Below the pieces are notes generated by a model. That model was not told where the DNA came from, made no database searches, and worked only from the letters and a program-made list of their open reading frames with translations. Source: Ariolimax columbianus (Eukaryota; Mollusca; Gastropoda; Stylommatophora; Arionidae). From it: 64,000 bases of DNA. This document shows positions 54,421-64,000 of the stretch, in pieces. The stretch is from NCBI GenBank assembly GCA_036924085.1, contig JAVGWX010000025.1:25514488-25578487 (forward strand), in the 5' to 3' direction. The first letter of the stretch is position 1, and every line of letters starts with the position of its first letter. A program made the translations under genes and the position numbers.

Positions 54421-57400
54421 ATGCACGGGGCCGCAAGCCTAACAAAACAGTGCAACGTAAATCACAGTATGATGGCAGCACAACCTATTCGAAAAACGTA
54501 TGGCGCTCATCCTGAGGAGACCCGCCAGGCAGCGATAGCGCCGGGCCTCACGCCTCGAAGGGGCCCACCCTTGACTACTGGTGGTCACCCACCCATGTGT
54601 CGTGGAGTCAAGGCACATGGCTATGGGGTAACGTCTATTGGCCAAAACTTCAAGACCCTCAGAATACTACAGTGGAATGCGGAGGGAGTCATTAACAAAA
54701 AACTTTCCCTAACACACCACCTGCATGAAGGTAAGATTGACGTGGCATGTATCCAGGAAACGCACCTCAACAATAACCATAAATTCTCAATCAGAGGATA
54801 TCAGACCTTCCGTCTAGATAGAGAAGGTCACAAAGGAGGGGTCCTGATACTGACCAGAAACAGCATACCGAGTAGCGCGGTACCTGTCAATCACACCGGA
54901 CAAGCAGAAATTGTAGGAGTTGACATAATGGCCCTAGAGACGAAACTCCGCATTTTCAATCTGTACGGACCACCAAACAGAGACCTATCGCTCTCGAGTA
55001 TGGAGGTCAGAGACTCCAACTGCATAGTAGTTGGAGATTTCAACAGCCACTCGGAGAGATGGGGATACTCTGACACAGACAGTAGAGGTGACGAAGTGGA
55101 AGATTGGGAGATAGATGCAAATCTCTCCCTAATCAATAGGCCGGAGGATAGCCCTAGCTTCTATTCAAGAACATGGCATACCACCTCGACTCCAGATTTG
55201 GCCTTCTCCACACAGGACATACACTATAAAATAGACCGCCAGGTGCTAAACCAACTGGCAGGTAGCGACCACAGGCCGATCAGGCTAACCATTGACATGG
55301 AAGTAGGCCCACAGGAAACAAAACCGCTCCCACGTTGGAATTACAAACGAGCCGACTGGGACAGATTTGCAATCCTGACAGATGGGCTGTGTGAAACCAT
55401 CAACACACGAAACACCAAAATGAAGCCCATGGTAGAGAGCCTAAGCAAGGCAATAATGCAAGCCCCCACTGAAACCATCCCAAGAGGAGCTAGGAAAAAC
55501 TATAAGCCCTACTGGAATGATGAGTTACAGAAAGTGGAAGATGCAGTAACAAATGCGAGGAACATGGCAGAACGAGAAAAATCCGTGGAGGCAAACATCG
55601 CCCTCAAAGCCGCCGCGGCGAAGTACAAACACACTCTCAAGCAAACAGCAAGAGAAAGTTGGAAAAATAAAACGGAAAGTTTAAACCTGGACAAAGAAGG
55701 GAACAAGCTATGGAAGCTAGTCAGAGCCATGAACGACGAAACCCCGTCAAATAAACAAATTACTATCAAGCAAGGCGAGAACTTGATCACAGGTAAGAAA
55801 GCCGCAAACGCCTTTGTCGATCACTATGCCAGAGCAAACCACATCGAGGTCCCTGCAGATAAGCATACAGACATTAGCGAAGAGCTAAAGGGGCACGAAA
55901 ACATAAATACGGCTCCTGAAGAGCACATGATGGCCAAACTAACAATGCGCGAAATGGAAGAGGCTATGAGAACACTAAAGAGAAGGAAATCTCCCGGAAA
56001 AGACGGGATAACAAACGAAATGCTGATGGGGCTGGGCCAAACAGCGAAGGAAAAACTACTATCAGTCCTGAACCAAAGCTGGAAAAGGGGTATTGTACCC
56101 CAGGCATGGAAAGATGCAATACTGGTACCAGTACCAAAAACAGGAAAGGACAAAACAGATCCGAATGGATACAGGCCCATAAGCCTACTGAGCTGTGTCG
56201 GCAAGCTGATGGAACGGATGATAAACACCAGACTGATGTGGCATCTGGAAGAAAAACGAATACTAATTCCACAGCAAGCCGGCTTTAGACAGCACAGATC
56301 CACTGAGGACCAGGTCATCCTCATAGCCCAGGAGATAGAAAATGCCTACCAGGCACAGAAACACACAGTAGCTGTTTGGGTGGATCTGGAAAAGGCATTT
56401 GACAAAGTCTGGAAGGATGGACTTAGAGTCAAGCTAAGAAGAAGTGATGTTTGTGGGAAGATGTACAAGTGGATCAACCACTACCTCAAACAAAGAACGG
56501 CCAGAGTCCAAGTACAAGGGCAGATGAGCAAAAAGGTGACACTCGAGCAGGGAGTACCCCAAGGGGGAGTACTGTCACCCACACTCTTCCTGGTATATAT
56601 AAACGATATTACAGAGAATATACCAAGAAGAGTCCATAGCTCAATGTTTGCAGACGATCTGGCTATGTGGACCTCTGAAAAGAATCTCACCATAGCAAGA
56701 AATCGGATGCAAACGGCCCTAACATCGCTGGAAAAGTGGGCGAACTCATGGCTGGTCAAAATAAACGAGGAGAAAACCACGTGCACAATATTCTCGCTCT
56801 CATTAAAACCCCAAAGTACCAAATTAAGCCTAAATGGCAAAATCCTGCAGCCAAACGACAACCCAACCTATCTGGGAGTCACATTTGATCGGCGCATGAC
56901 ATGGAAAAGTCAGATTGAGAGAAACCGAATGAAAGCCAGAGAAAGAATGGCGATCATGAGGAAACTTGCTGGCACAAGCTGGGGAGCAGACGAAGGCATA
57001 CTAAAGAAACTGTACACTGGAAGAGTGAGACCAGTTCTCGAGTATGGCATCGCGGCATGGACAACAGCAGCGAAGGCGAACTTCGATAAAGTTAACAAAC
57101 TTCAAAACCAAGCCATGAGAATCATGACTGGTGGCATGAAGTCAACGCCAATTGTAGAACTTGAAAAGATTACAAAACTGCAATCCATGACCGACAGAAG
57201 AGACTGCAGAGCCCAGCTGCAGTCAGAGAAACTCCGAAGACTGACGGACCATCCAATGTACCAGAGGCTAAACAATTTGGGAACTGGGAAACTAAAGCGG
57301 AGAAACTTTGCAGAAATAGCCAAAGCAAAGATGCACGAAGATCCCATAAACGCACTAACAACACCAAAACCCATCACTACTGTACGAAAACCTACTTGGA

Positions 57401-58329
57401 GGCAGGATATATTTCCAGAGGTGGTAGAAAATATACCAGGTATTGCAAACAAAAACCGCCAGACCGAAAAAGAAAGGAGAGACACTACCTTAAGCTTCAT
57501 AACGAAAAGCTACCCAAGCATGGACTGGACCCATGCATACACCGACGGTTCTGTAACAAACACTACACAGAACGGAGGGGCAGGAGCATTCCTGAACCTA
57601 CCAAATGGCAGAAAAATAACACTGTCATTCGCTACTGGTAAGTACACGAGCAATTTCAGAGCAGAGGCAGAGGCACTGAGGGCGGCAGTGGAAGAAATGG
57701 TAACACACAGTGAAAATGAGAGCCATATAGTCCTGCTGACAGATGCTCTCGAAGTAGTCACAGCGCTAAAAAGCCAGAAAAACACTGAGCTTAATGACCT
57801 AAGAGCAGCACTCTGCAAACTGTGCCAACAGTCCGCACCAAAAAGGGTAGTGGTACAGTGGGTTCCGTCACACTGCAACATCCAAGGCAACGAGGAGGCA
57901 GACAGACTGGCAAAAGAAGGTGCAAGGCTACCACAAATAGATACCAGTATGACGTACGAAGAGTCAAAACGGCTTATCAAAGCCAGGTACATGTCCAAAT
58001 GGGAAACCGAACATACTGGTTACACCAAAAACGATGCCTATTACCAGTTGAACCGAAGAGAGCAGGTCGTTGTCTTCAGACTTCGCACTGGCCACAACAG
58101 ACTGAGGTACCACCTCTTCAACAAATTGAAGATAGGGTGTACCGACGAATGCCCGTGCGGTACTGGTAAAATGACCACTGAACATCTGCTGCAGAACTGC
58201 CCGACATACGAGGATCAGAGAGAGCAGATGTGGCCATTGCCAGTGGAACTGCAAGACAAGCTCTATGGTAGTGGCGAGAGTCTCAGGATGACCGCCGCTT
58301 TTTTCGAGAAAATAATGGTTACTGTCTGA
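54421..58329 (+). CDS. Endonuclease / reverse transcriptase / RNase H polyprotein of E2
   Basis: 1302 codons, intact. Domains: an APE-type endonuclease at about residues 80-290 (LRILQWNAEG, CIQETHL, VVGDFNSHSERWG, SDHRPI at 282-286); a reverse transcriptase with DLEKAFDKVWKDGL from residue 655, GVPQGGVLSP at 711-720 and the catalytic FADD at 743-746; an RNase H with the full acidic set D1042 (YTDGS), E1082, D1108 and D1161 plus H1151 (WVPSHCNIQGNEEAD); and a C-terminal finger C1244-x-C1246-x8-H1255-x4-C1260. This order (endonuclease, RT, RNase H, C-terminal finger) fits the I superclade of LINEs. The exact clade needs a tree. The first about 75 residues have no recognised domain and the true start could be a later Met. 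It makes DNA at the nicked target from element RNA. A 525-codon twin is at 61962-63539. Confidence 0.95.
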   Translation: MHGAASLTKQCNVNHSMMAAQPIRKTYGAHPEETRQAAIAPGLTPRRGPPLTTGGHPPMCRGVKAHGYGVTSIGQNFKTLRILQWNAEGVINKKLSLTHHLHEGKIDVACIQETHLNNNHKFSIRGYQTFRLDREGHKGGVLILTRNSIPSSAVPVNHTGQAEIVGVDIMALETKLRIFNLYGPPNRDLSLSSMEVRDSNCIVVGDFNSHSERWGYSDTDSRGDEVEDWEIDANLSLINRPEDSPSFYSRTWHTTSTPDLAFSTQDIHYKIDRQVLNQLAGSDHRPIRLTIDMEVGPQETKPLPRWNYKRADWDRFAILTDGLCETINTRNTKMKPMVESLSKAIMQAPTETIPRGARKNYKPYWNDELQKVEDAVTNARNMAEREKSVEANIALKAAAAKYKHTLKQTARESWKNKTESLNLDKEGNKLWKLVRAMNDETPSNKQITIKQGENLITGKKAANAFVDHYARANHIEVPADKHTDISEELKGHENINTAPEEHMMAKLTMREMEEAMRTLKRRKSPGKDGITNEMLMGLGQTAKEKLLSVLNQSWKRGIVPQAWKDAILVPVPKTGKDKTDPNGYRPISLLSCVGKLMERMINTRLMWHLEEKRILIPQQAGFRQHRSTEDQVILIAQEIENAYQAQKHTVAVWVDLEKAFDKVWKDGLRVKLRRSDVCGKMYKWINHYLKQRTARVQVQGQMSKKVTLEQGVPQGGVLSPTLFLVYINDITENIPRRVHSSMFADDLAMWTSEKNLTIARNRMQTALTSLEKWANSWLVKINEEKTTCTIFSLSLKPQSTKLSLNGKILQPNDNPTYLGVTFDRRMTWKSQIERNRMKARERMAIMRKLAGTSWGADEGILKKLYTGRVRPVLEYGIAAWTTAAKANFDKVNKLQNQAMRIMTGGMKSTPIVELEKITKLQSMTDRRDCRAQLQSEKLRRLTDHPMYQRLNNLGTGKLKRRNFAEIAKAKMHEDPINALTTPKPITTVRKPTWRQDIFPEVVENIPGIANKNRQTEKERRDTTLSFITKSYPSMDWTHAYTDGSVTNTTQNGGAGAFLNLPNGRKITLSFATGKYTSNFRAEAEALRAAVEEMVTHSENESHIVLLTDALEVVTALKSQKNTELNDLRAALCKLCQQSAPKRVVVQWVPSHCNIQGNEEADRLAKEGARLPQIDTSMTYEESKRLIKARYMSKWETEHTGYTKNDAYYQLNRREQVVVFRLRTGHNRLRYHLFNKLKIGCTDECPCGTGKMTTEHLLQNCPTYEDQREQMWPLPVELQDKLYGSGESLRMTAAFFEKIMVTV

Positions 58330-58355
58330 CTGTGTACGCAGAAGAAGAAGAAGAA

Positions 58356-58366
58356 GAACCCCGTGC
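58356..58366 (+). repeat. Target site duplication of E2, right copy
   Basis: gaaccccgtgc directly after the GAA tail. Confidence 0.85.
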
Positions 58367-58599
58367 GCTGAGATTGTGAAACACGCTTAACTTCAACGCA
58401 ACTAAGCCTCATTACATATATAAATATAATTACATATATATGTATTTATAATTATATATACACATACATCAGCGACCAGTAGTACTGAACTGGTGTCTAA
58501 GGTTAGCGCTCAAACTTCGAGATACAGAGGCTGTACAGGTCGTTAATATTATTAGCTTGTCACACGTAGTGGTGAAGGTCAAACATAGTTTAGAGCCAC
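58367..58599. other. Unique AT-rich spacer
   Basis: Contains ATATAT-rich sequence at 58417-58468. No gene seen. Confidence 0.4.
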
Positions 58600-59465
58600 G
58601 AGTGAGAAGACGACACATTCAACGATAGAAGAAGGGGATCAATGAACCACTCCGCACGAGTGAGAGGACGACACAGACAACGATGGGAGGAGGGGATCAA
58701 TGAACCACTCCACACGAGTGAGAGGACGACACAGGCAACGATGGGAGGAGGGGATCAATGAACCACTCCACACGAGTGAGAGGACGACACAGACAACGAT
58801 GGGAGGAGGGGATCAATGAACCACTCCACACGAGTGAGAGGACGACACAGACAACGATGGGAGGAGGGGATCAATGAACCACTCCACACGTGTGAGAGGA
58901 CGACACAGACAACGATGGGAGGAGAGGATCAATGAACCCCTCCACACGTGTGAGAGGACGACACAGACAACGATGGGAGGAGGGGATCAATGAACCCCTC
59001 CACACGAGTGAGAGGACGACACAGGCAACGATGGAAGGAGGGGATCAATGAACTATTCCACACGAGTGAGAGGACGACACAGGCAACGATGGGAGAAGGG
59101 GATCAATGAACCACTCCACACGAGTGAGAGGACGACACAGACAACGATGGGAGGAGGGGATCAATGAACCACTCCACACGAGTTAGAGGACGACACAGAC
59201 AACGATGGGAGGAGGGGATCAATGAACCACTCCACACGAGTGAGAGGACGACACAGGCAACGATGGGAGGAGGTGATCAATGAACCACTCCACACGTGTG
59301 AGAGGACGACACAGGCAACTATAGAAGAAGGGGATCAATGAACCACTCCACACGAGTGAGAGGACGACACAGGCAACGATGGGAGGAGGGGATCAATGAA
59401 CCACACCACACGTGTGAGAGGACAACACAGTAGACGATGGATAGAGGGATCAATGAACCACTCAC
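58600..59465. repeat. 58-bp minisatellite (about 15 copies)
   Basis: Unit close to gatgggaggaggggatcaat plus gaaccactccacacgagtga plus gaggacgacacagacaac. Copies differ by a few bases (gtgtga/gagtga, cccctcc/ccactcc). Confidence 0.9.
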
Positions 59466-59529
59466 ACATTTCACAGCACAAGCCTCCCGCCCAGCGAACC
59501 CAGAAGTCAACTGGTACCTCCTCTCTGCG

Positions 59530-60150
59530 GTGCTGCAAGACGCGAGCACTTGGACAACATAAAGAAGACGATTAATGTGGGACTAAATATTAACAGGACA
59601 AGAAACAATCTGTACCAGTCCAGCTTGGATTTGAGTCACTGGGAGAAGTCGACACCTTCACATACTTGGGCAGCACCATTGACACTTCGGGGACACAGAG
59701 GCAGATGTAAGGGACAGAATGGAAAAGACAAAGACATCACCCTTGTGGAAAAGCAGGGAACAAATCAAAATCAAATTAAGAGTGTTTAATTCTAATGCCA
59801 AGTCAATCCTGCTGTACAGAGAAGAAACTTTGAGAATGACAAAGGCAATACAGAGGAAACCAGTCGTTCGTCAATAAATGTCTACGGAGGCTGGGAAAAT
59901 ATGGTAGGAAAGAAGGCCTAAGGGAAAGTTGTCAACAACAACCATAGAGGCAACTGATTAAGCAAAGTGAATGGCGTTGAATAGGACACGAGCTAAGGAA
60001 AATATTCAAACGTGCCTAGAATGGTCCTGACATGGAACCCACAGGGGAAGAGGAAGACAAGAAACACCTGCAGAACAGACAGAAAAAAAGTAATTTTGGT
60101 CTCTGGACCTCAACTGGAAAGTGACAGAACTGGCAGCTCATGGCGGAGCT
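59530..60150 (+). pseudogene. LINE fragment, end of RT and C-terminus
   Basis: GEVDTFTYLGSTIDTSG, KTKTSPLWKSREQIKIKLRV and AKSILLYREETLRMTKAI form the usual LINE thumb region, in shifted frames. A short GRGRQETP-like basic block follows. No palm or endonuclease. 60151-60454 is unassigned. Confidence 0.65.
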
Positions 60151-60454
60151 TACGCGAGGAGGGTTGTCAATGACTTATGCTATAAAAGGAGCGCTGGGGG
60201 TACTTGCGTCTTAATTCACCTCAAACAAAAGAAACATATTTTTAGCACCTGATTTGAGCTAGTAACGTCACAAAAAAAAAAATTCCATTTTGTAACTGTT
60301 GGGGGGTGTTAAACTACCTACGAGAATAGACGAGAATTTCTTTTCTGTTTCTGCTATCGCTAACTCCTGCCGTCTCATCAATGAATTTCTTGAATAAATA
60401 TATCGTTGGCACGTGTTAAGGATAGCATCATCCAGTTTCTATAACAGCATGACA

Positions 60455-61552
60455 TTATCCATGCTGTCAGAGGATGTAACAACGACCATGCTGTCAGAGG
60501 ATGTAACAACAACAAGCTGTCAGAGGATGTAACAACAACAAGCTGTCAGAGGATGTAACAACAACAAGCTGTCAGAGGATGTAACAACAACCATGCTGTC
60601 AGAGGATGTAACAACAACCATGCTGTCAGAGGATGTAACAACAACCATGCTGTCAGATGATGTAACAACAACCATGCTGTCAGATGATGTAACAACAACC
60701 ATGCTGTCAGATGATGTAACAACAACAAGCTGTCAGAGGATGTAACAACAACCATGCTGTCAGAGGATGTAACAACAACCATGCTGTCAGATGATGTAAC
60801 AACAACAAGCTGTCAGAGGATGTAACAACAACCATGCTGTCAGAGGATGTAACAACAACAAGCTGTCAGAGGATGTAACAACAACCATGCTGTCAGATGA
60901 TGTAACAACAACCATGCTGTCAGATGATGTAACAACAACAAGCTGTCAGAGGATGTAACAACAACCATGCTGTCAGATGATGTAACAACAACAAGCTGTC
61001 AGATGATGTAACAACAACCATGCTGTCAGATGATGTAACAACAACCATGCTGTCAGATGATGTAACAACAACCATGCTGTCAGATGATGTAACAACAACC
61101 ATGCTGTCAGATGATGTAACAACAACCATGCTGTCAGATGATGTAACAACAACCATGCTGTCAGAGGATGTAACAACGACCATGCTGTCAGATGATGTAA
61201 CAACAACCATGCTGTCAGAGGATGTAACAACAACCATGCTGTCATATGATGTAACAACAACCATGCTGTCAGAGGATGTAACAACGACCATGCTGTCAGA
61301 TGATGTAACAACAACCATGCTGTCAGAGGATGTAACAACGACCATGCTGTCAGATGATGTAACAACGACCATGCTGTCAGAGGATGTAACAACGACCATG
61401 CTGTCATATGATGTAACAACAACCATGCTGTCAGAGGATGTAACAACGACCATGCTGTCAGAGGATGTAACAACGACCATGCTGTCAGATGATGTAACAA
61501 CAACCATGCTGTCAGATGATGTAACAACAACCATGCTGTCAGATGATGAAAC
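60455..61552. repeat. 27-bp minisatellite (about 40 copies)
   Basis: Unit catgctgtcagaggatgtaa plus caacaac, with a 26-bp variant lacking the catg start (aagctgtcag). The 27-bp length keeps all frames open, so the long Asp/Val/Thr or Ser/Asp/Met reading frames are artefacts. Confidence 0.95.
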
Positions 61553-61571
61553 ATCATCCATGATGTGTAAC

Positions 61572-61662
61572 TCAAACCATAACCCTACACCTTATCCTAT
61601 CCCAAACCTTAACCCAACCCTAAACCTAACCGTAAGACTAACCGTTACTCTAACCCTTCGCA
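61572..61662 (-). repeat. Degenerate telomere-like sequence
   Basis: The plus strand has taaccctac, ccttaacccaaccctaaacc, taaccgt and taaccctt, i.e. decayed CCCTAA repeats (TTAGGG on the minus strand). It adjoins the 27-bp array. 61663-61949 is unassigned. Confidence 0.5.
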
Positions 61663-61949
61663 AAAATTTAATATAACCATATTTTCGACATTTACGTATT
61701 TAAATCAAATGTTTTCAACCCGAAATAGAATGTCCCGAGACATATGATGGTAACCCAAGCAACTCTGTTTAGGGTGAATTAAGATCGACATTTATGATGA
61801 TACGCTAAGGTGAAACGACAGCCTACTTTAGAAGGGCCATCTAACTCACCGGGAAAACCCCTATACACGTCACATTCCACCGCCGACTAAATGACGGAAC
61901 TCATCTGTGCCAAGGTTTATAACCAATCCATGCTCCACACAGAGACATT

Positions 61950-61961
61950 AAACAAGTAAAT
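61950..61961 (+). repeat. Target site duplication of E3, left copy
   Basis: aaacaagtaaat, identical to 63567-63578. Confidence 0.85.
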
Positions 61962-63539
61962 CTGGTCAAAATAAACGAGGAGAAAACCACATGTACAATA
62001 TTCTCGCTTTCAATCAAACCCCAAAACACCAAATTAAGTCTAAAGGGCAAATTCCTGCAGCCAAACGACAACCCAAACTATCTGGGAGTCACATTTGATC
62101 GGCGCATGACATGGACAAGTCAGATCGAGAGAAACCGAATGAGAGCCAGAGAAAGAATGGCAATCATGAGGAAACTTGCTGGCACAAGCTGGGGAGCAGA
62201 CGAAAGTATACTAAAGAAACTGTACACTGGAAGAGTGAGACCAGTTCTCGAGTATGGCATTGCGGCATGGACAACAGCAGCAAAGGCGAACTTCGATAAA
62301 GTTAACAAACTTCAAAACCAAGCCATGAGAGTTATAACAGGAGGCATGAAGTCAACGCCAATTGTAGAACTTGAAAAGATTACAAAGCTGCAACCCATGA
62401 CCGATAGAAGAGACTGCAGAGCCCAGCTGCAGTCAGAGAAACTCCGAAGACTGACTGACCACCCAATGCACCAGAGACTAAACAATTTGGGAAATGGGAA
62501 ACTAAAGCGGAGAAACTTTGCAGAAATAGCCAAAGCAAAGATGCACGAAGATCCCATAAACGCACTAACAACACCAAAGCCCATCACTACTGTACGAAAA
62601 CCTACCTGGAGGCAGGATATATTTCCAGAGGTGGTAGAAAATATACCAGGTATTAGAAACAAAAACTGCCAGACTGAAAAAGAAAGGAGAGATACTACCC
62701 TAAGCTTTATATCGAAAAACTACCCAAGCATGGACTGGACCCATGCATACACCGACGGTTCTGTAACAAACACTACACAGAACGGAGGGGCAGGAGCATT
62801 CCTGAACCTACCAAATGGTAGACAAATAACACTGTCATTCGCTACTGGTAAGTACACAAGCAATTTCAGAGCGGAGGCAGAGGCACTGAGGGCGGCAGTG
62901 AAAGAAATGGTGACACACAAAGAAAATGGAAGCCATATAGTCCTGCTTACAGATGCTCTCGCCGTAGTCACAGCGCTAAAAAGCCAGAAAAACACTGAGC
63001 TTAATGACTTAAGAGCAGCACTCTGTCAACTATGCCAGCAGTCCGCACCAAAAAGGGTAGTGGTACAGTGGGTCCCATCACACTGCAACATCCAAGGCAA
63101 CGAGGAGGCAGACAGACTGGCAAAAGAAGGTGCAAGGCTACCACAAACAGATACCAGTATGACGTACGAAGCGTCAAAACGGCTTATTAAAGCCAGATAC
63201 ATGACCAAATGGGAAACTGAACATACCGGCTACACCAAAAACGATGCCTATTACCAGTTGAACAGAAGAGAGCAGGTCGTGGTCTTCAGACTTCGCACTG
63301 GCCACAATAGACTGAGGTACCACCTATTCAACAAATTGAAGATAGGTGGTACCGACGAATGCCCGTGTGGTACCGAGAAAATGACCGCTGAGCATCTGCT
63401 GCAGAACTGCCCGACATACGAGGATCAGAGAGAGCAGATGTGGCCATCACCAGTGGAACCACAAGACAAGCTCTATGGCAGTGTCGACAGCCTCAGGATG
63501 ACCGCCGCTTTTTTCGAAAAAATAATGGTTACTGTCTGA
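61962..63539 (+). pseudogene. RT end plus RNase H plus finger of E3
   Basis: 525 codons, exactly matching residues 778-1302 of E2 in number, with no frameshift or stop. The first internal ATG is at 62106. RNase H residues (YTDGS, EAEALRAA, LLTDAL, WVPSHCNIQGNEEAD) and the C-terminal finger are kept; one Cys just before the finger is changed (GCTDEC in E2, GGTDEC here). The endonuclease and the RT catalytic FADD are missing, so it cannot mobilise itself. Confidence 0.9.
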
Positions 63540-63566
63540 CTGCGTACGAAGAAGAAGAAGAAGAAG
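61962..63566 (+). mobile_element. E3: 5'-truncated copy of the E2 LINE
   Basis: Begins at the equivalent of codon 778 of the E2 ORF and ends with the same 3' end and a longer GAA tail. A 12-bp duplication flanks it. It is a classical truncated target-primed reverse transcription product. Confidence 0.95.
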
Positions 63567-63578
63567 AAACAAGTAAAT
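63567..63578 (+). repeat. Target site duplication of E3, right copy
   Basis: aaacaagtaaat after the GAA tail. 63579-64000 is unique sequence with no gene seen. Confidence 0.85.
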
Positions 63579-64000
63579 GATACAAAACATTACAAAACAC
63601 TTGAGAGTGATCCTTACACAGAATCCTGCCATGAACCAACTGTATGTCCATCTTTTGTTTCCCGAGCACCCTATATTAGTTGCACTGATAGTCGACACAC
63701 GAAAATTCCGTCATTTAGTCGGATGCGCTATGTAATGTTTCTCATGCATCTACAGTTGGCTCCAGTGAAACACATCAATAAAGACAATCTGTTTCAGGCC
63801 AAAGATAAAACGAGAAATAACAAGAGAGGCTAAAGCAGCTTCTGGGAGACAACCCAAAATTGGAATCCGCGATGGATAACCGTTGCAGCAGAATTTTCCA
63901 AGGAAATAAAAAGAGCAAGTGAATTTAAAACGGGAAAGATAAGAAATGTTCCTTCATTGATTACACAATCAAGGGTCACGTTTGCTAGCACGTGATACTC

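Larger units (their letters stand above)
52395..58355 (+). mobile_element. E2: rDNA-headed autonomous non-LTR retrotransposon
   Basis: A 5.96-kb element with an 11-bp duplication on both sides and a (GAA)n tail. It consists of a putative 5' ETS (52395-53029), the first 63 bp of 18S (53030-53092), an 11-bp repeat of its end (gcatgtctaag), a 28S/18S/28S patchwork to the 28S 3' terminus (about 53884), a leader, and a single intact ORF (54421-58329). No separate gag-like ORF1 is present in the roughly 2-kb leader. The element is complete by structure and may be active. Confidence 0.9.

Noticed and set aside
60920..61676. Repeat proteins of about 200 codons on both strands
   Set aside because: The 27-bp unit is a multiple of three without stops, so open frames are automatic. 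The right end only runs into telomere-like DNA.
61800..61900. Guanylate cyclase exon upstream of exon A (minus strand, RRWNVTCIGVFP before a gtgagt)
   Set aside because: Resembles the R-R-W-N-T segment only vaguely, has an in-frame stop shortly upstream, and its phase (0) does not match the phase 1 needed by exon A.

Overview
Animal nuclear DNA, most likely from a mollusc (inference). It has spliced exons, animal LINE families (CR1-like and I-like with RNase H), tRNA-derived SINEs, pieces of 18S and 28S rDNA, and many minisatellites. By my own sum of approximate coordinates, tandem arrays occupy about 17-18 kb, over a quarter of the window. There is no sign of a prokaryotic, viral or organellar source. 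The only host gene I can support is on the minus strand: five consecutive coding exons of a receptor-type (natriuretic-peptide-receptor-like) guanylate cyclase at 32195-32286, 24630-24768, 22316-22400, 14789-14912 and 6480-6578. They encode the end of the ligand-binding domain, the juxtamembrane extracellular stretch, the transmembrane helix, the cytoplasmic linker and the start of the kinase homology domain. All four junctions have GT-AG signals and matching phases. The introns are filled with transposons and minisatellites. The rest of the kinase-homology and cyclase domains should lie beyond position 1, and the N-terminus beyond 32286. The most striking content is a chimeric retrotransposon. 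Copy E2 (52395-58355) begins with a putative rDNA 5' external transcribed spacer, runs into the first bases of 18S rRNA, passes through a shuffled patchwork of 18S and 28S 3'-end pieces, and continues into an intact 1302-codon endonuclease / reverse transcriptase / RNase H ORF with a (GAA)n tail. It is flanked by an 11-bp target site duplication. Copy E1 (9388-12912) starts at the same base, carries about 1.28 kb of 18S and several 28S pieces, lacks the ORF, ends in the same kind of tail and has its own 13-bp duplication. Copy E3 (61962-63566) is a 5'-truncated but frame-perfect copy with a 12-bp duplication. Together they suggest a retrotransposon family headed by a miniaturised rRNA transcription unit, with an autonomous and a non-autonomous form. 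Layout: 1-9.4 kb holds short arrays, minus-strand LINE remnants, SINEs and exon E; 9.4-12.9 kb holds E1, inserted into a minus-strand LINE; 13-25 kb holds LINE remnants, large arrays and exons D, C and B; 25.4-28.5 kb holds an array-carrying element; 29-32 kb holds a CR1-like LINE touching exon A; 33-44 kb holds more array-carrying elements and very long minisatellites; 44-52 kb holds SINE-like repeats, arrays and CR1 3' ends; 52-58 kb holds E2; 58-64 kb holds arrays, a LINE remnant, telomere-like sequence and E3.
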